Positions 49,992-61,692 of a stretch of 64,000 nt of DNA are shown here, in pieces. The DNA is taken from positions 7,737,001 through 7,801,000 of the forward strand of contig JAPTOF010000002.1 of assembly GCA_028554755.1 (NCBI GenBank). The letters are read 5' to 3'. A program made the translations under genes and the position numbers. Each line of letters starts with the position of its first letter. The stretch's first letter is position 1. The stretch comes from Cordia subcordata (taxonomy: Eukaryota > Streptophyta > Magnoliopsida > Boraginales > Cordiaceae). A model generated the notes under the pieces. The model had not been told where the DNA came from. It was given only the letters and a program-made list of their open reading frames with translations, and made no database searches.

Positions 49992-50197
49992 TTGCAAGGG
50001 TTCGGAGGCGAACCCCCCACCTATGCCAGAGACCCCATGATTAGGTGCGTTATTTGTATGAGTGCACGAACCCAGTAAGAAATTTCGTAATATTTCAAAG
50101 AGCAGATCGCCACCACACGGGTTCGAACCCGCGTTGTTGGAGTGTTTCCACCCCAATCACTTGGCCACTTACCAACTCACCTATGCCCCTGGGGGCA
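49992..50197 (-). mobile_element. tRNA-derived SINE, copy 2
   Basis: Minus-strand relative of the SINE at 24840. From 50196 leftwards it reads GCCCCCAGGGGCATAGGTGA with the same A-box region and a perfect B box GGTTCGAACCC (50120-50130). The flanks GACACCCTGCATTTTC (49976-49991) and GACACCCAGCATTTTC (50198-50213) are a 16-bp target duplication with one mismatch. The 5' tRNA-like half is close to copy 1, but the 3' half differs and is shorter until a related GGGGTTC-CTCC-AACCCTT-like end. Confidence 0.88.
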
Positions 50198-50217
50198 GAC
50201 ACCCAGCATTTTCGATT

Positions 50218-50340
50218 GAGAGGGTGTTTGGTTTTGCTTATTTTTGAGTGTTTATAAGCATTTAAAAAAATATTATTTCACGTATTTTTTATTATTTAGA
50301 TATTTATAAGTACTAAATAAACAAAGCCAAACACCCTCTC
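50218..50340. mobile_element. 123-bp MITE with 26-bp inverted ends
   Basis: The ends GAGAGGGTGTTTGG (50218) and CCAAACACCCTCTC (to 50340) are perfect inverted repeats for 14 bases and continue with two mismatches for about 26. The interior is A/T-rich. The outermost bases resemble the Tourist-like MITE at 26156 but no TWA target duplication is seen. It begins four bases after the SINE target duplication. Confidence 0.8.
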
Positions 50341-50747
50341 CTTCTCTTGCGACATTATAACTTCGTTAAATAAATCGCTTCAATAATCATCTAATGTATT
50401 AACATGATAAAAAGTGATTAAGATAATTGATTATTGTCTTTTATTTCTAGTCATAATGTTAATCACAGGAGAATTGATTTTCATATATACCCAGAGGTGG
50501 AATGTTGGTTCTGTGTCAGAATCTATATTCACTTTATAATAGTTTGGGTTTATTACTGTTAACTGTTGTCATCACATGTTTTAAGCATTTTAAATGAGTA
50601 ATTAGGCTCATTTGTGGTAGGCTAATAGTTTGATATGAGCCATTACAAGTGACATTAGAGCTAGTTGTGGATGAATTCTTCTTTATCTTTGTGTTTGGCT
50701 CAATGAGGATTTTGCATTTTTAAGAGGAAGATTTTATAACGCCCTCC

Positions 50748-50825
50748 CTTGATCTGTGTGAGATCTGTATTCACTTGATCTGTGTGAGATCTGTATTCAC
50801 TTGATCTGTGTGAGATCTGTATTCA
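50748..50825. repeat. 26-bp perfect tandem repeat x 3
   Basis: Three identical copies of a 26-base unit (starts CTTGATCTGTGTG, ends ATCTGTATTCA) at 50748, 50774 and 50800. They sit in a larger zone (about 50505-51060) where longer segments with TGTCATCACA...TTTAAGCATTT and ATTCACTTTATAAT recur with divergence. Confidence 0.92.
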
Positions 50826-53800
50826 CTTTATAATGACTTGAATTCACTGATGTTGTCACTACAGTTTAAGCATTTCAGGCCAGTAGTTGGACTTGGGTTG
50901 TTATAGTGTCATTTCATATTAATTTTGTGTGAGATTTGTATACATATTATAATCACTTGGATTTACTACTATTATCATCACATAGTTTAAGCATTTTGGT
51001 TGATTTGATTAGATGTGTGATAATAAGTCAATAGTTAAGCCTGGATCATTATAAATTTGTTTCAAAACTTGTATTATAAGTTGTTCTAATTTGCAAAAGT
51101 GGAATCATAACATTTTGGTGATATTTAGGGTAGTACATATGTGACTGAGTTATGCTTGAACTTTGAAATTCTTCCACTCACGAGTTGGAAATATTGGAAA
51201 AACACATGAATAGATTCATCTGTCCACCAGGAAAATATATAAAAAAATGACCGACTTGCATATAAAATTAAATATTGACAATGGCAAAAGCATTGTCTTC
51301 ACATGAATAGTTACCCTGGAATGTTTGGATTAAGCTTATTTTCAAGTCAGAGTGTTGATTACTACCATTTTTTTGTTTTTTCTATTGTCGAGGATTACTT
51401 TGATACATAAGAGAGTTTTTAGTCATTCTGTCAAACTATTTGATCGAGCAACTCATAGATTATGTTCTTTTTCAAATGTAATTGACTAATTTTAATAGTT
51501 AATATCACAAAAACGCACAAATTGAAACATTTTGTTATCCAAGTAAAAGAAAAATTTTAATTATATAATAAAAACTTCGTATATTTAGACTATCTTTTAT
51601 TTGCAAGTAACCAATCAGAAACCAAGAAATGGCATGACAATAAGTGATTAAATGGATATCTTTCTTACTATAGCATATTTGCTAAAGTGTTTTTTTTTTT
51701 TTGGGGTTGGGTAAGGAAAGCTAAAACTATTTAAATAATGATCCTCTTATATAACTTTTCACCATTTCTATCTTATTCGAGCTAAATGATGCTCTCTTAG
51801 GTGACTTTTCACCTTTTCTATTTTGTTTCAACAACTCAACAAGTGAACTAGGTATTTCCATCAAGGATTTAAGTTCCAAGAGACTTGTTTAGGCCTAAAT
51901 TTACCAACCAATCTGCATATTTATTAGCTGGGATCTTATATCATGGTCCCTCACAAAGTGCTTCTTCACTAAGCATTGTGCTCCTCCTGTTTGATCACTA
52001 CCCCACAATTATTTATTCACTAACTATTTGTTTACTACCCCACAACTATTTATTCACAAACTTTCATATATGCATCAAATATTTTTTTATTATTCCATAA
52101 GTATTTATTTACTGCTCTCTTATACACATAGATATACACAAATACATCAAATATTTGCTCACTACCCCATAACTATTTGTTTATTGACTTTCATATATAC
52201 ATCAAATATTTATTCATTACCTCACAATTATTTTTCACCCTATATATATGCATACTTGAAGGTAAGGCGGGCTTTAATGGCAGATTGAGCTTAGTGTGTT
52301 CAAACACTGCGTGGGAGGTACGGTTAGAATTGCGATGAAGAGAGGAAGAGATTGGTAGTTGCGGCGTGGCAAGATGATGCTAGAATCTTCACAAGCATGA
52401 GGAAGAAAACGATGGGTTTTAATGTTGAATTGACACCTAGGAGGTTTTTTTGGACATGGTACACATCGTTACGATCAGCAAATAAATGTGAATTTTATGG
52501 TGGTCTTTATTCTACACGAGATGGCTAGTAGTTCGAAGCAAAAGAAGAAAAATGGGAAGAAAAGAAAGGTGGGGAAAGAGAAAAACAAAGAGAGGCACAT
52601 TTACATTAATTGTGTTTGTTTTTAAAACCAAAAAAAAAACAAGTGAGGGAGTAACTAGCTCTGCGAGACTACCTTACGCAAAAACAACATATAATTTTCG
52701 CTATTAGCTTCGCAATACATGTACCTCAAACAATAGTTGATTTTCTTCTTGGATACGCCCTTACGATTCTCAAGGAGAAGCCTGATGGTGCTATGCAGGA
52801 CAAAAATCAACTTAATGAATTGAAAGTGACCAAAGAATTAATCTCAATGGTAAAACCTCAATCCTTTTTACTTTAGCTAGGTGCAAACTTCTGCTCTCCG
52901 TTTCGGATCCAGCAAAAAGCTCAATTTTGGCAGCCCTACATATTCATTTGCCATCCAGGTCATTTTTAAAGTCGATGGACTCAAAAGCTGATAGGATAAT
53001 CTCAAATAATTATCAATATAAATGGCTTAAAAAGTTCTTAAAGTAGTCTACCGTTGGGGTGCGCTTAGTCTGTATGCTTCAGCCTTGGAGATATGGAAGC
53101 AGCATTTTCTACAGTTAAAAAAGATTATGACATTTGGAGAGTCCGACATCTTTCGACTTTGCTGCTTTGCTAGCGTGTATAAATTAATTTCCAGCAAACT
53201 CTCTCAAAAGTCTTCTTAGACAGAAACACATGATCCCACCTAAGAGAATATGTGATCTAAATTAGTGAACGATAAGGCTTACTAGAACTCACTCCAAAGA
53301 AACCAGTTTTTTCTTTTTCCTTTTTTTTCATCCAAAAAAGAGACTATATTGAGGTATTTAAACAAATCAAAAGAAGAAACTCCTCTACTGTCATTCTTGA
53401 ACAATCTTCTACGAGTGTCAGCAGGTTTTTCAATCCGGTGGCGTCTAATAGAGAAAGTTAGTTCATGGTTTATTATCCAATCTGTATATTTATTGGTTTT
53501 TCTGTAGACATAACGAAGTTTAAAATCTGATTAAATGACCATTAACTTTTTTGAAATCTTTAACATACAGTATTAAGGCTTTGATCTTACAAAAATTCCT
53601 TGTAATCAAATAGGTGAAAGAAACCTCCTTTTTAATTGATTCAAACTTAAAAACATGAACAAATTTTTTGTACACCTCAAACTACTAGCTTTTAACACAA
53701 CATAAACGAACCCGAGATTTTTATTCAGTCAAATTTAGGTTCACATAATTTAATATTCATTTAAAGATAATTATTTTCAAGGAGGAAAAAAAAAAGTGTT

Positions 53801-54680
53801 AGTACAATATTCGCAGCAATGGACCAGGGTCTTTAAAATTGTAAAGACGTAAAGGAGAGGCAAGCGGGCAACAAGAAGAAAAAAAGTGTTAATTAAGTGT
53901 CCCACTCCACGGGCCAAATTGTGCCCTTCGCATGTGCCATGATTGGAGAGACTATTTATATTTTGATTAATTGCAGTCTTGATTATATTTAAATGTCTAA
54001 TTCTTGGAGCCATGGGGCTGTAACGCGGATTAACATTTAAATGATTTTCAAGGATCTTACTGATGATCACATTTGGATTTTTCTTATTAATTAATTAGAC
54101 GATGGGCTAACCGAATGGCTGCTAATGGAATGGCTTACTATGTTATGAGATAAGTTAATTGTTCCTTTCGTCTAAAAATGAATAGGTTAAAACAACTATT
54201 TTCTCCTTACTATTGTTAGAACGTTACTCTTAGCTAAGAGTTTACTATTTAGTTGTTAATAATATAATTTTATTATCTCTAGTCATGTACAGTTCTACTT
54301 TTAATGAAACCTCCTGTAGATATTGATTAATCATTTCATATCAATGAAATTTACACTATTTTGCATGAGAGAGTGAAGCTTATTCTAGCTCAAATGTAGT
54401 ATAGATTCATTTGGGATTGACTATTTTTAGGAGTAATTTTTTTTATAAATGAGAAAAGAAAATTGATAAGCTAAGTTCTAAAAATCATATTCAGTTGAGA
54501 GGTGAGAGGTGGGCTATAATTGGGATGTAGGACCCAATTGGCCGCAATCAATGTGGGCTGACATACCAAACTTGAACGTCACATGAAAGTCAAGCGTTCC
54601 AACATGTGTAGACAGCTAGCAAGCCAGGGAATACATGGTCCCAAAAATCTATCACATTTATACTCCCAATTTGTTTATCT

Positions 54681-54868
54681 CTTTTTGGTTTGAATTGATT
54701 TTTTAAATTATTTTTTATAATTTTTTGGAAATAATTTTTTAAAGAGTTAAAATTTCTAATTTCTATAAAAAGTTGAATTGAAATTTGGAAGCCAATAGTT
54801 TATTGCAAAAAATATATTTTTTAAGGAAAAAATATTTTTCTATAAAAAAAATCAATTCAAACGAGCCA
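54681..54868. mobile_element. Short foldback element, GTTTGAATTGATTTTTT ends
   Basis: The left end GGTTTGAATTGATTTTTTAA is the reverse complement, with few changes, of the right end AAAAAAAATCAATTCAAACG. It encloses about 150 bp of A/T-rich DNA. It is the clearest member of the foldback family in this window. Confidence 0.7.
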
Positions 54869-56856
54869 GAACATATTCATGATAATGTAATAGAAAACAC
54901 ATAAATGCCAACAATTGAAGTTGGAACTTGGAAGGATGGTTGACAAAAAGGAAAAGAGGAAAAAAATGAAAGAGGGAAAGAGAGAGGAAGGATGACGAAA
55001 CGGCAAGAAATTAAAGTCAAATGCATGTTTCAAGTATCAAACCAGTCCTCATTGTGTTAGGATATTTAATTCTTTTTTACATTAAAAATTATAAATTTTG
55101 AAATTAATTATATGATTTTCAATGCGGGGGTGACTGCTACCCTGTTCCGTCGAAGCAGATGAGAAAGGCCTACAAGACCTCTAGCTCTTAAAAAGTTAAA
55201 TCATGTTACACGTGAAACATCATTTAAAAAAAATATGATTCAAGTTAGTCAAATATAAGACTTATCAAAAACTCAAAAAAATTTAATTTTTACTTAACTA
55301 TTTGAATCCAAAATATAAACAAGTTTTGTACCTCTTTTCTAAACATTCCATCACTAACAACTATTGTGATAAACAATTATCCTTTTGTAAATTGTTGTTT
55401 ACAACTTTTTCACCATGAATGTTCAACGTCAACGCCCTCTTAAGCCATAGACAACCTTTACTGCATTGGGCTGTATAGTTGGGCTTTAATTTTGTCTTGG
55501 GTTTATAGTTGGGCTTGACTTTTGTCTTGGGCTATATGTTCGGTCTGCATGTGTAACCAATCACATTTTTTACTCCACAGGAAAAAAAAAATCACATTTT
55601 TGTGGTTTTTGGTTAGAAATATTATCTTGTTATTAATCCACTGATAATATTTGTTGGAGCGAGTCATTACGTTAGTTCGTGACTTTTGTTAATGATTCAA
55701 TGTGATGTCAAAGAGAAAAGTGAGTTTTTCAATATTAGGGAAAAAAAAGAAAAGAAAAGAGAACATAAATAATCATCCAATTGCAACTTGTGAATGCACA
55801 AAATGATTAATTGTTAAAGACAAGGAGATAACCAAAGCAAACTAAAAGTTCTTAAGATGAAATGCTCGAGGTTTTAATTCAATTTCGATAGCATATTTAT
55901 GAATCAAGGTACATATTAAAATTTCACTAACCAAGGAGGTGTATTATTTGCATTTTTTTCTTCTTCTTTTCATTGAAAAAATTAATTTATTTGAATATTG
56001 GATTTATTCTCTCTTCCTCCCTATGTGCACTTTCTACTTAACTCTTTTCCTCGTAGTAACCATTATTTGCAACATTTTTTTGCCATTGGATAAAAAAAAA
56101 AAAAGAAAAGAAAACAATAGTTGTCACTTATCTTCAAGATTTGCCAAATCATATCCCTTCTCAATTGTATTTAACTTGTTACCTCTTATTTTACAAGTCA
56201 ACGCATGCTACACCAAAGTCTATAAGTAATAACATTCATTCACTTTTTTAAGGAAAAAGAAAAAAAGAAATAAACACTAAAAATTCTAATCTCATATCCA
56301 GATTTATTTCTCAGTATGGAAAAATGTAGTATAAACATTGAAGAGTCCTATATTTACGTACTCATTTTAAATAGAAAACTTTTATTTCATTCTAAACTGG
56401 GATAAAATAGAAAATAAAAGGAGGAATAGTATGGGGAAAGATATCATGCCCTAATTGCTTATAGAAAAGTAAACTGTTCTTCAGAATTTTTTGAGAAAAA
56501 ATAAAAAATAGAATAATATGTTTACAAATTTTTTTTTTCAAATGAAAATTAGAAAATAGTTTCCTAGATTTTATGAATTAAAGAATAGTAGTGGAAAATA
56601 ACTTTGGGTTATTTTTCAAAGTTTATCCTAATAAATTTGGAGTGTATCTACCAATTTTTCATTCGAAAGACACGCCTAAAAGTTTGAAACTTCAAGTTGA
56701 TCCTAGATTCTCCTTACTGTCTTATTAGCTGTATCTCTATTGACCTTTTTTTCTTTTTCCTTTTAATTTCATTTAATTTTTAATTTCAACCCTATCCGTC
56801 TCAATACATAATAAGAAAAAAAAGTAATGATAAATTTAACATAACAGCACATAATG

Positions 56857-56859
<3 letters not shown>

Positions 56860-56896
<37 letters not shown>
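56860..56896. repeat. TA dinucleotide microsatellite
   Basis: Uninterrupted (TA)n of about 18 units in intergenic DNA upstream of the ubiquitin-domain gene. Confidence 0.9.
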
Positions 56897-56898
<2 letters not shown>

Positions 56899-57779
56899 AA
56901 CACATTTTTATTCTTGGAGAATAATTCTAATTTTTCAATGTATTTATAGTTTTATAAAAGAGAAAATATTTAAAAATCATTGACAAATAAATACATCTTT
57001 TTAGTCGTATAATATAGAAAATTATTTTTCATTTTCAATTGAAAAACACATTCATCAATGTTTTTTAATAAAAAAAAACTCTACATTGAAAAGTATAAAA
57101 GTTTTGTTTAAGAAAATTTTGTTAAAAAATATTCTTCATTTACTTCTTTTCCCCTTCAAGGGGAACAGAAAACAATCACAATATTCTTTTCTTCAAATCA
57201 AGACAGTACAAATTTCATAATTACTTGAGGTTATAAAATCAACCTGAGCCTATCTAAAACTTTTTAAAAATAATAAAATAATAGAATCTTTCTATACATT
57301 TTGCGATTTTTCCTAGTGTAAAGTGAAAAGCAAACAGAAAAAGAAAAAAAGAGCAAAAAAAAAGAAAAGAAAAGAAAAGAAAAGAAGTCTTATTATATTT
57401 TTTCCACTTTCTCGCTCTCCGAGTCATCGACACACAAAAACCTCTTGCTTTTCTGCTTCGATCAAAACTTCTCTTCGGAGTTCCTTTAATTGGTAAGGTT
57501 TGATTTAACACTCTTTTTGAGTTTCTCTTCTTTTATTTTTGTGATTTATTTTTCAATAACTAACCCTAAGTTTGTGATTTTATTTTGCTTTACTTTTGCT
57601 TGGTATAGCTTTGTAGTTTCTGATATTTGATGCATTTTCTACTCCAACTTTTGTTTAATCTGATATATGCATTTTGTTGTGCTTGTATTGATGTTTAATT
57701 TACTTAAATTTTTTTTTTTCAAAAAAGAAGTTTTGTGAAGAAATGAAACCGAAGTAGTTTCTTCATTTTGTAGTTAGAA

Positions 57780-58047
57780 TTTTTGAGAAATGTTAAGTTG
57801 AAGAGAAATAATTTTAGGCAAAATCATCTTCTTGTATGTTAGTAAAGTTAACGTAAAAAGCGGTTGCTTGGTGAACGAATCTCTTGTTATATGCGGTATG
57901 TGAAAGTGTACGAGTTTCAAGAAATGTTCAGTTGGAAAGAAATAATTTGAGACAAAATCACCGTCTTGTACGTTAATAAAGTTAATGTAGAAAGAGGTTG
58001 GTCGGTGTACGAATCTCTTGTTATGCATGGTATGTGAAAGTGTGGTA
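57780..58047. repeat. 134-bp tandem duplication in a leader intron
   Basis: GAAATGTTAAGTTGAAGAGA at about 57787 recurs as GAAATGTTCAGTTGGAAAGA at 57921, and the match continues through AAATAATTT, AAAATCA, TCTTGTA, AAAGTTAA, GAATCTCTTGTTAT and GGTATGTGAAAGTGT. Divergence is moderate. It lies in the inferred 5' UTR intron of the ubiquitin-domain gene. Confidence 0.85.
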
Positions 58048-58936
58048 TCACTGATTCAACCTCATGTCCCGAGGTCACACGGTGACACGCAGACACAGAC
58101 TTAAATATCATCTATATAGTGTTAAAGTTGTCGCCATGTAACTTAAAAGACATGACCATGAGTCATTCGACAAACAAAAGTGATCCAACACCTCACACCT
58201 TAGCATAGCAAGAGTTACATGCGCTGAGCTGCCTCATTATAGGTATTTGTATGTATTTATTTTTTCTGCTCATACTTGCAAAAGCATTCTGAAATGTTGT
58301 AAGAGCACTGTTACACATCTGAGATGGTGGAGGGAAGCAAGTATGTGTTCTGATCATACAAGTATAGATGCTCACCGGCCTTAATTTTTAGGGTTTTTTG
58401 CTGTTGAATGGTAACGACTGGTGCTTCAGCATATGAAATATTAGTGAAGAATGGGGCAAAATTTCCCCATCAGTTCTGTTGATAAATGAGGAATGTAACT
58501 CTTGTTCAGTAGAATTTTGGTTTAATCATTATTGATAAGTCTTCCATAATGTCTGGAGTGCCACTTTTAAGTGAAATAATGTGAAAAGAAGTGAGGGCAT
58601 GGTTACAGAATCGAGACAGATTAGGGTACAATGGCGACATGCTTTTGCTGGAAGGTCCCTTATTGACCTGTTAATGAATGGGTAATAGTTACCAATATTT
58701 TCCAGCGCCCTTTTCATCCAGGAACCAAATAGATGCATTTAGTTGTTCCTAGAAGAACATGCCTCTCTGTCTCTATACTCTATCTCACTCTGTATTTATA
58801 CATGAGAGCGTGTGTTTTTGTGCATATATACATTACCATGCATAGTATTTTCTAGTTACTTAAAATCCATACCCCTTCTCTAATGTTCTGATTTCTAAAT
58901 TTATTGTTGTTTGGCTGGTGGTGTTTTTCAAGTTAC

Positions 58937-61692
58937 ATGGCTGATCATCACTCGCATCAAGGTTCAAGTTCAAGTAATGTTTCTGATGGGAGTTTGGAAT
59001 CAACTGTGGAGCTCAATGTCAAGACTCTAGATTCCCAGATTTACAGTTTTCATGTAGACAAGAATGTAAGTAATGGATCTTAATAGATATATTTGATTTT
59101 GAAGATGAAGTAGGCAATATTCTTGTTATTAACATGCATATAGTTGGTAATTCTGAAATTGTCATGATAAAGTAAAGCCTAACATTAGCTTCTGTCAACG
59201 GGTGCTTATCCACAAAAAAGGGAAGAGGAAGCCTACTAATGTTGTTTCAATTTGACTCTTGGTGTAATGTTAATTGGGAATTCTAAATATGCATAATTGT
59301 GTCTGACTTCGCCAAATCAACAGGCTTTTCTGTTGCTATTTAGATAGTGAACCTTTATTGTATTTTATTCAAATAACCTGTTTGCAATTATGTTTAGTCT
59401 ATTTCTCAGCATTTGGAGCTCTGAACTTGGTCTTTATTTTAGCTGTAGACAGATGCTTCTGTCTCTAATACTAAGATTTGCATGTTTTCAGATAACAGTT
59501 TCATCTTTCAAAGAGAAAATTGCTAGTCAAATTGGTGTTCCTGTAGGGCAGCAAAGACTCATTTTTAGGGGCAAGGTCTTGAAGGACGATCACCTTCTGT
59601 CAGAATACAGTATCCATTTTGGGGCTCCTGAAATTCAGGCTTCATTTAATGTTTCTGTAGTGTGGTATATAGATTTTTGTTTAATCCAATACTTTATGAA
59701 TGAGCACATATGGTACCAGGCTATAGGAATCTATTTTGTCACTGTATATGTGTTTTACTTTTATAACAAGTCTAGGTCTTCTCTCCATGAGTTTGTGAAA
59801 TTTAAGAGATAGTTACTCAATGTATTTTTACCAGCAAAATATGTTGTATTCCTTGTATAATGTTTGCCTCATGAAGATTTTTTGGTCTTCACGAAAGATC
59901 TGTTGCATTTTGTGGGGTTACTCATTTCTTTTGAGCAGTGGATAGATGTTGTTGTTCCTGCATAAGGCTATAAACTTTCCTGCTGTTTTTCATAGAGGTC
60001 TGCCTATGGTTTTGTTGTTCTTTCATGCTACAGACCTTGACTCTATTTTAGATGTTGATAATGGGCACACCTTGCACCTGGTGGAAAGGCAGCCTTCTCA
60101 ATCCCAGCCCTCATCTGGTACCAGCACTGGGGGGAGAAATACAAATAATGGCAATAGGGGTATTGCTTGCCTAACTCACTTACAATTTTTATTTGTTTTA
60201 AGGTGTCCTCAGAGCCTTCTGTTATTCTCTTTTTGTTTTCAACATTTCAGGACAAGAACCTACAGCTGGTGGTCCACGTCCTCGCATAGGGCAAATTTCG
60301 CATAGTGTAGTATTAGGAAGCCTTAATGTCGGAGACCAAGGGGAAGGAGGCATTGTTCCTGATCTGAGCCGGGTGTGTTCACAGTCTTTTACAATTGGAG
60401 TTTACAGATATTTAAGCTGTTTTAGGCTTGATAATGTACATTTGTATATACACGACAGTCGTCATATTTGGCATGTGCTTCAGGTTATCGGGGCAGTTCT
60501 AAACTCTATTGGGATTGGAAATTTGACTGGGGGCGCACAGCCTGGCGTCCAGGTGTGTGTCATTTTGGCCCTTCTATTTTTTCACTCTTCGATAGGTGCT
60601 TGTTGAGCTTGTTCTGAATGTTCTTATGTTCAATTATTAGATCTTCCTCATTATCAGAGACTGAGCTTGATAATTTTTATGGTCTCTGCTGGTCGAATCT
60701 TATGCCATTTAGGAAAGCATACACAGATAGTCTCTGTTTTTTGTAACCGTTCCCTATTTCTTGTAGTTTTTGTGCTTGTTTCATTCTGATACAGTTGTTT
60801 TGTTGCTTTGAACCTAAACTTAAAAATGAACCATTGTTAGAGTCGACTTGTCCTTCCCCCCCAACTTATACTTCTTTAGAGCTTTAGGTTTATGATTTTG
60901 GAGACAAACAGAAAGTTAAATGAGTTGTTACCTGTGAAGGTTTATCTACTAAATGAGATTATGAACCTTTATGTATGTAATTTCTATGAGAGCTCTCTGA
61001 AATAGTTGAGAGAAGAAATATTCTCTGAACTCAAGTTGATTATTATTGAAAATGAATGGCATACAGAGTAGGTGCATCACTTTTAGTATCTGTTTGCTTT
61101 TGACCACATAGCATTGAGTTAATGCAGTTGGTTTGTGGACAGTTTAATGCACATGTTCCTACTTCGCAAGTAAATGAAACAGAAGGGACAAGGACTAGTG
61201 CTGGCTCCCAAACCGAGGCAGGAAATCAGTCACTGCCTGGGCAGAGTTTTGCTGGCCCATCTTTACAAATTCCAGTGGGACCTACAGTACAGATCCCTTC
61301 GTTTAATGCGGTAATATATTTTTCCAAACCGATAACATATCATCTGATGATTGGATCTTAATCCATCCTTGTTTCTATCTATTTTAGCCAATTCCTGATT
61401 CTCTGAACACACTCTCGGAGTTTATGAACTGCATGGAGCAAGCTTTCGCACAGAATGGTGATCATCTTTACCATCTTTGCCTTTTTGTTTTGTTGCTTGG
61501 GCATTTCCTTATGATGATTCTTTCACTCTTGATACAGCAGATCGAACAAACCAATCACCTCATAGCAGTGGAGATCTACCTACTGTTGAATTGCCGTCAA
61601 ATAACCGTGGTGTACCAACTACTGAGGGATTGAGAATTGTTCTGCGACAGGCTGAACGCCTTATCGGTGGACGTGCTGTTGCCGCATTATCT
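58937..61692 (+). CDS. Ubiquitin-like domain protein, BAG6/At5g42220 type, 3' end missing
   Basis: Eight phase-consistent coding exons: 58937-59065, 59492-59609, 60052-60159, 60251-60372, 60484-60552, 61143-61310, 61388-61457, 61538-61692; 313 residues so far. Residues about 22-97 are a ubiquitin-like domain (TVELNVKTLDSQIYSFHV, SFKEKIASQIGVP, QRLIFRGKVLKDDHLLSEY, NGHTLHLVERQ). After it come a Ser/Gln/Asn/Gly linker, GGPRPRIGQISHSVV, a Gln/Pro-rich stretch and a helical segment GLRIVLRQAERLIGGRAVAA. Family members act as chaperone-like, proteasome-linked adaptors (BAG6/Scythe type); that role is inferred. A leader exon probably ends at 57492 (TTG|GTAAGG), with a 1.4-kb leader intron to 58932. 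Downstream exons were not found before the window edge. Confidence 0.88.

Larger units (their letters stand above)
51060..57380. other. Gene-poor intergenic region
   Basis: No gene was recognised. The part at 51985-52240 is a degenerate array around CACTACCCCA[C/T]AA and TTTATTCAC with CATATATGCATCAAATATTT. The 52240-53300 part has higher complexity but every frame is short and none resembles a protein I know; it could be an old retroelement or gene fragment. A 30-bp duplication (TAGTTGGGCTT...TTTTGTCTTGGG) lies at about 55473-55534, and a TA microsatellite at 56860-56896. Confidence 0.45.

Noticed and set aside
50748..50825. CRISPR-like direct repeats
   Set aside because: The three units abut with no spacers, and this is a plant nuclear genome.
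52240..53300. Higher-complexity stretch as a possible gene or retroelement
   Set aside because: Frames are short and broken and no protein signature was seen; left as unassigned.
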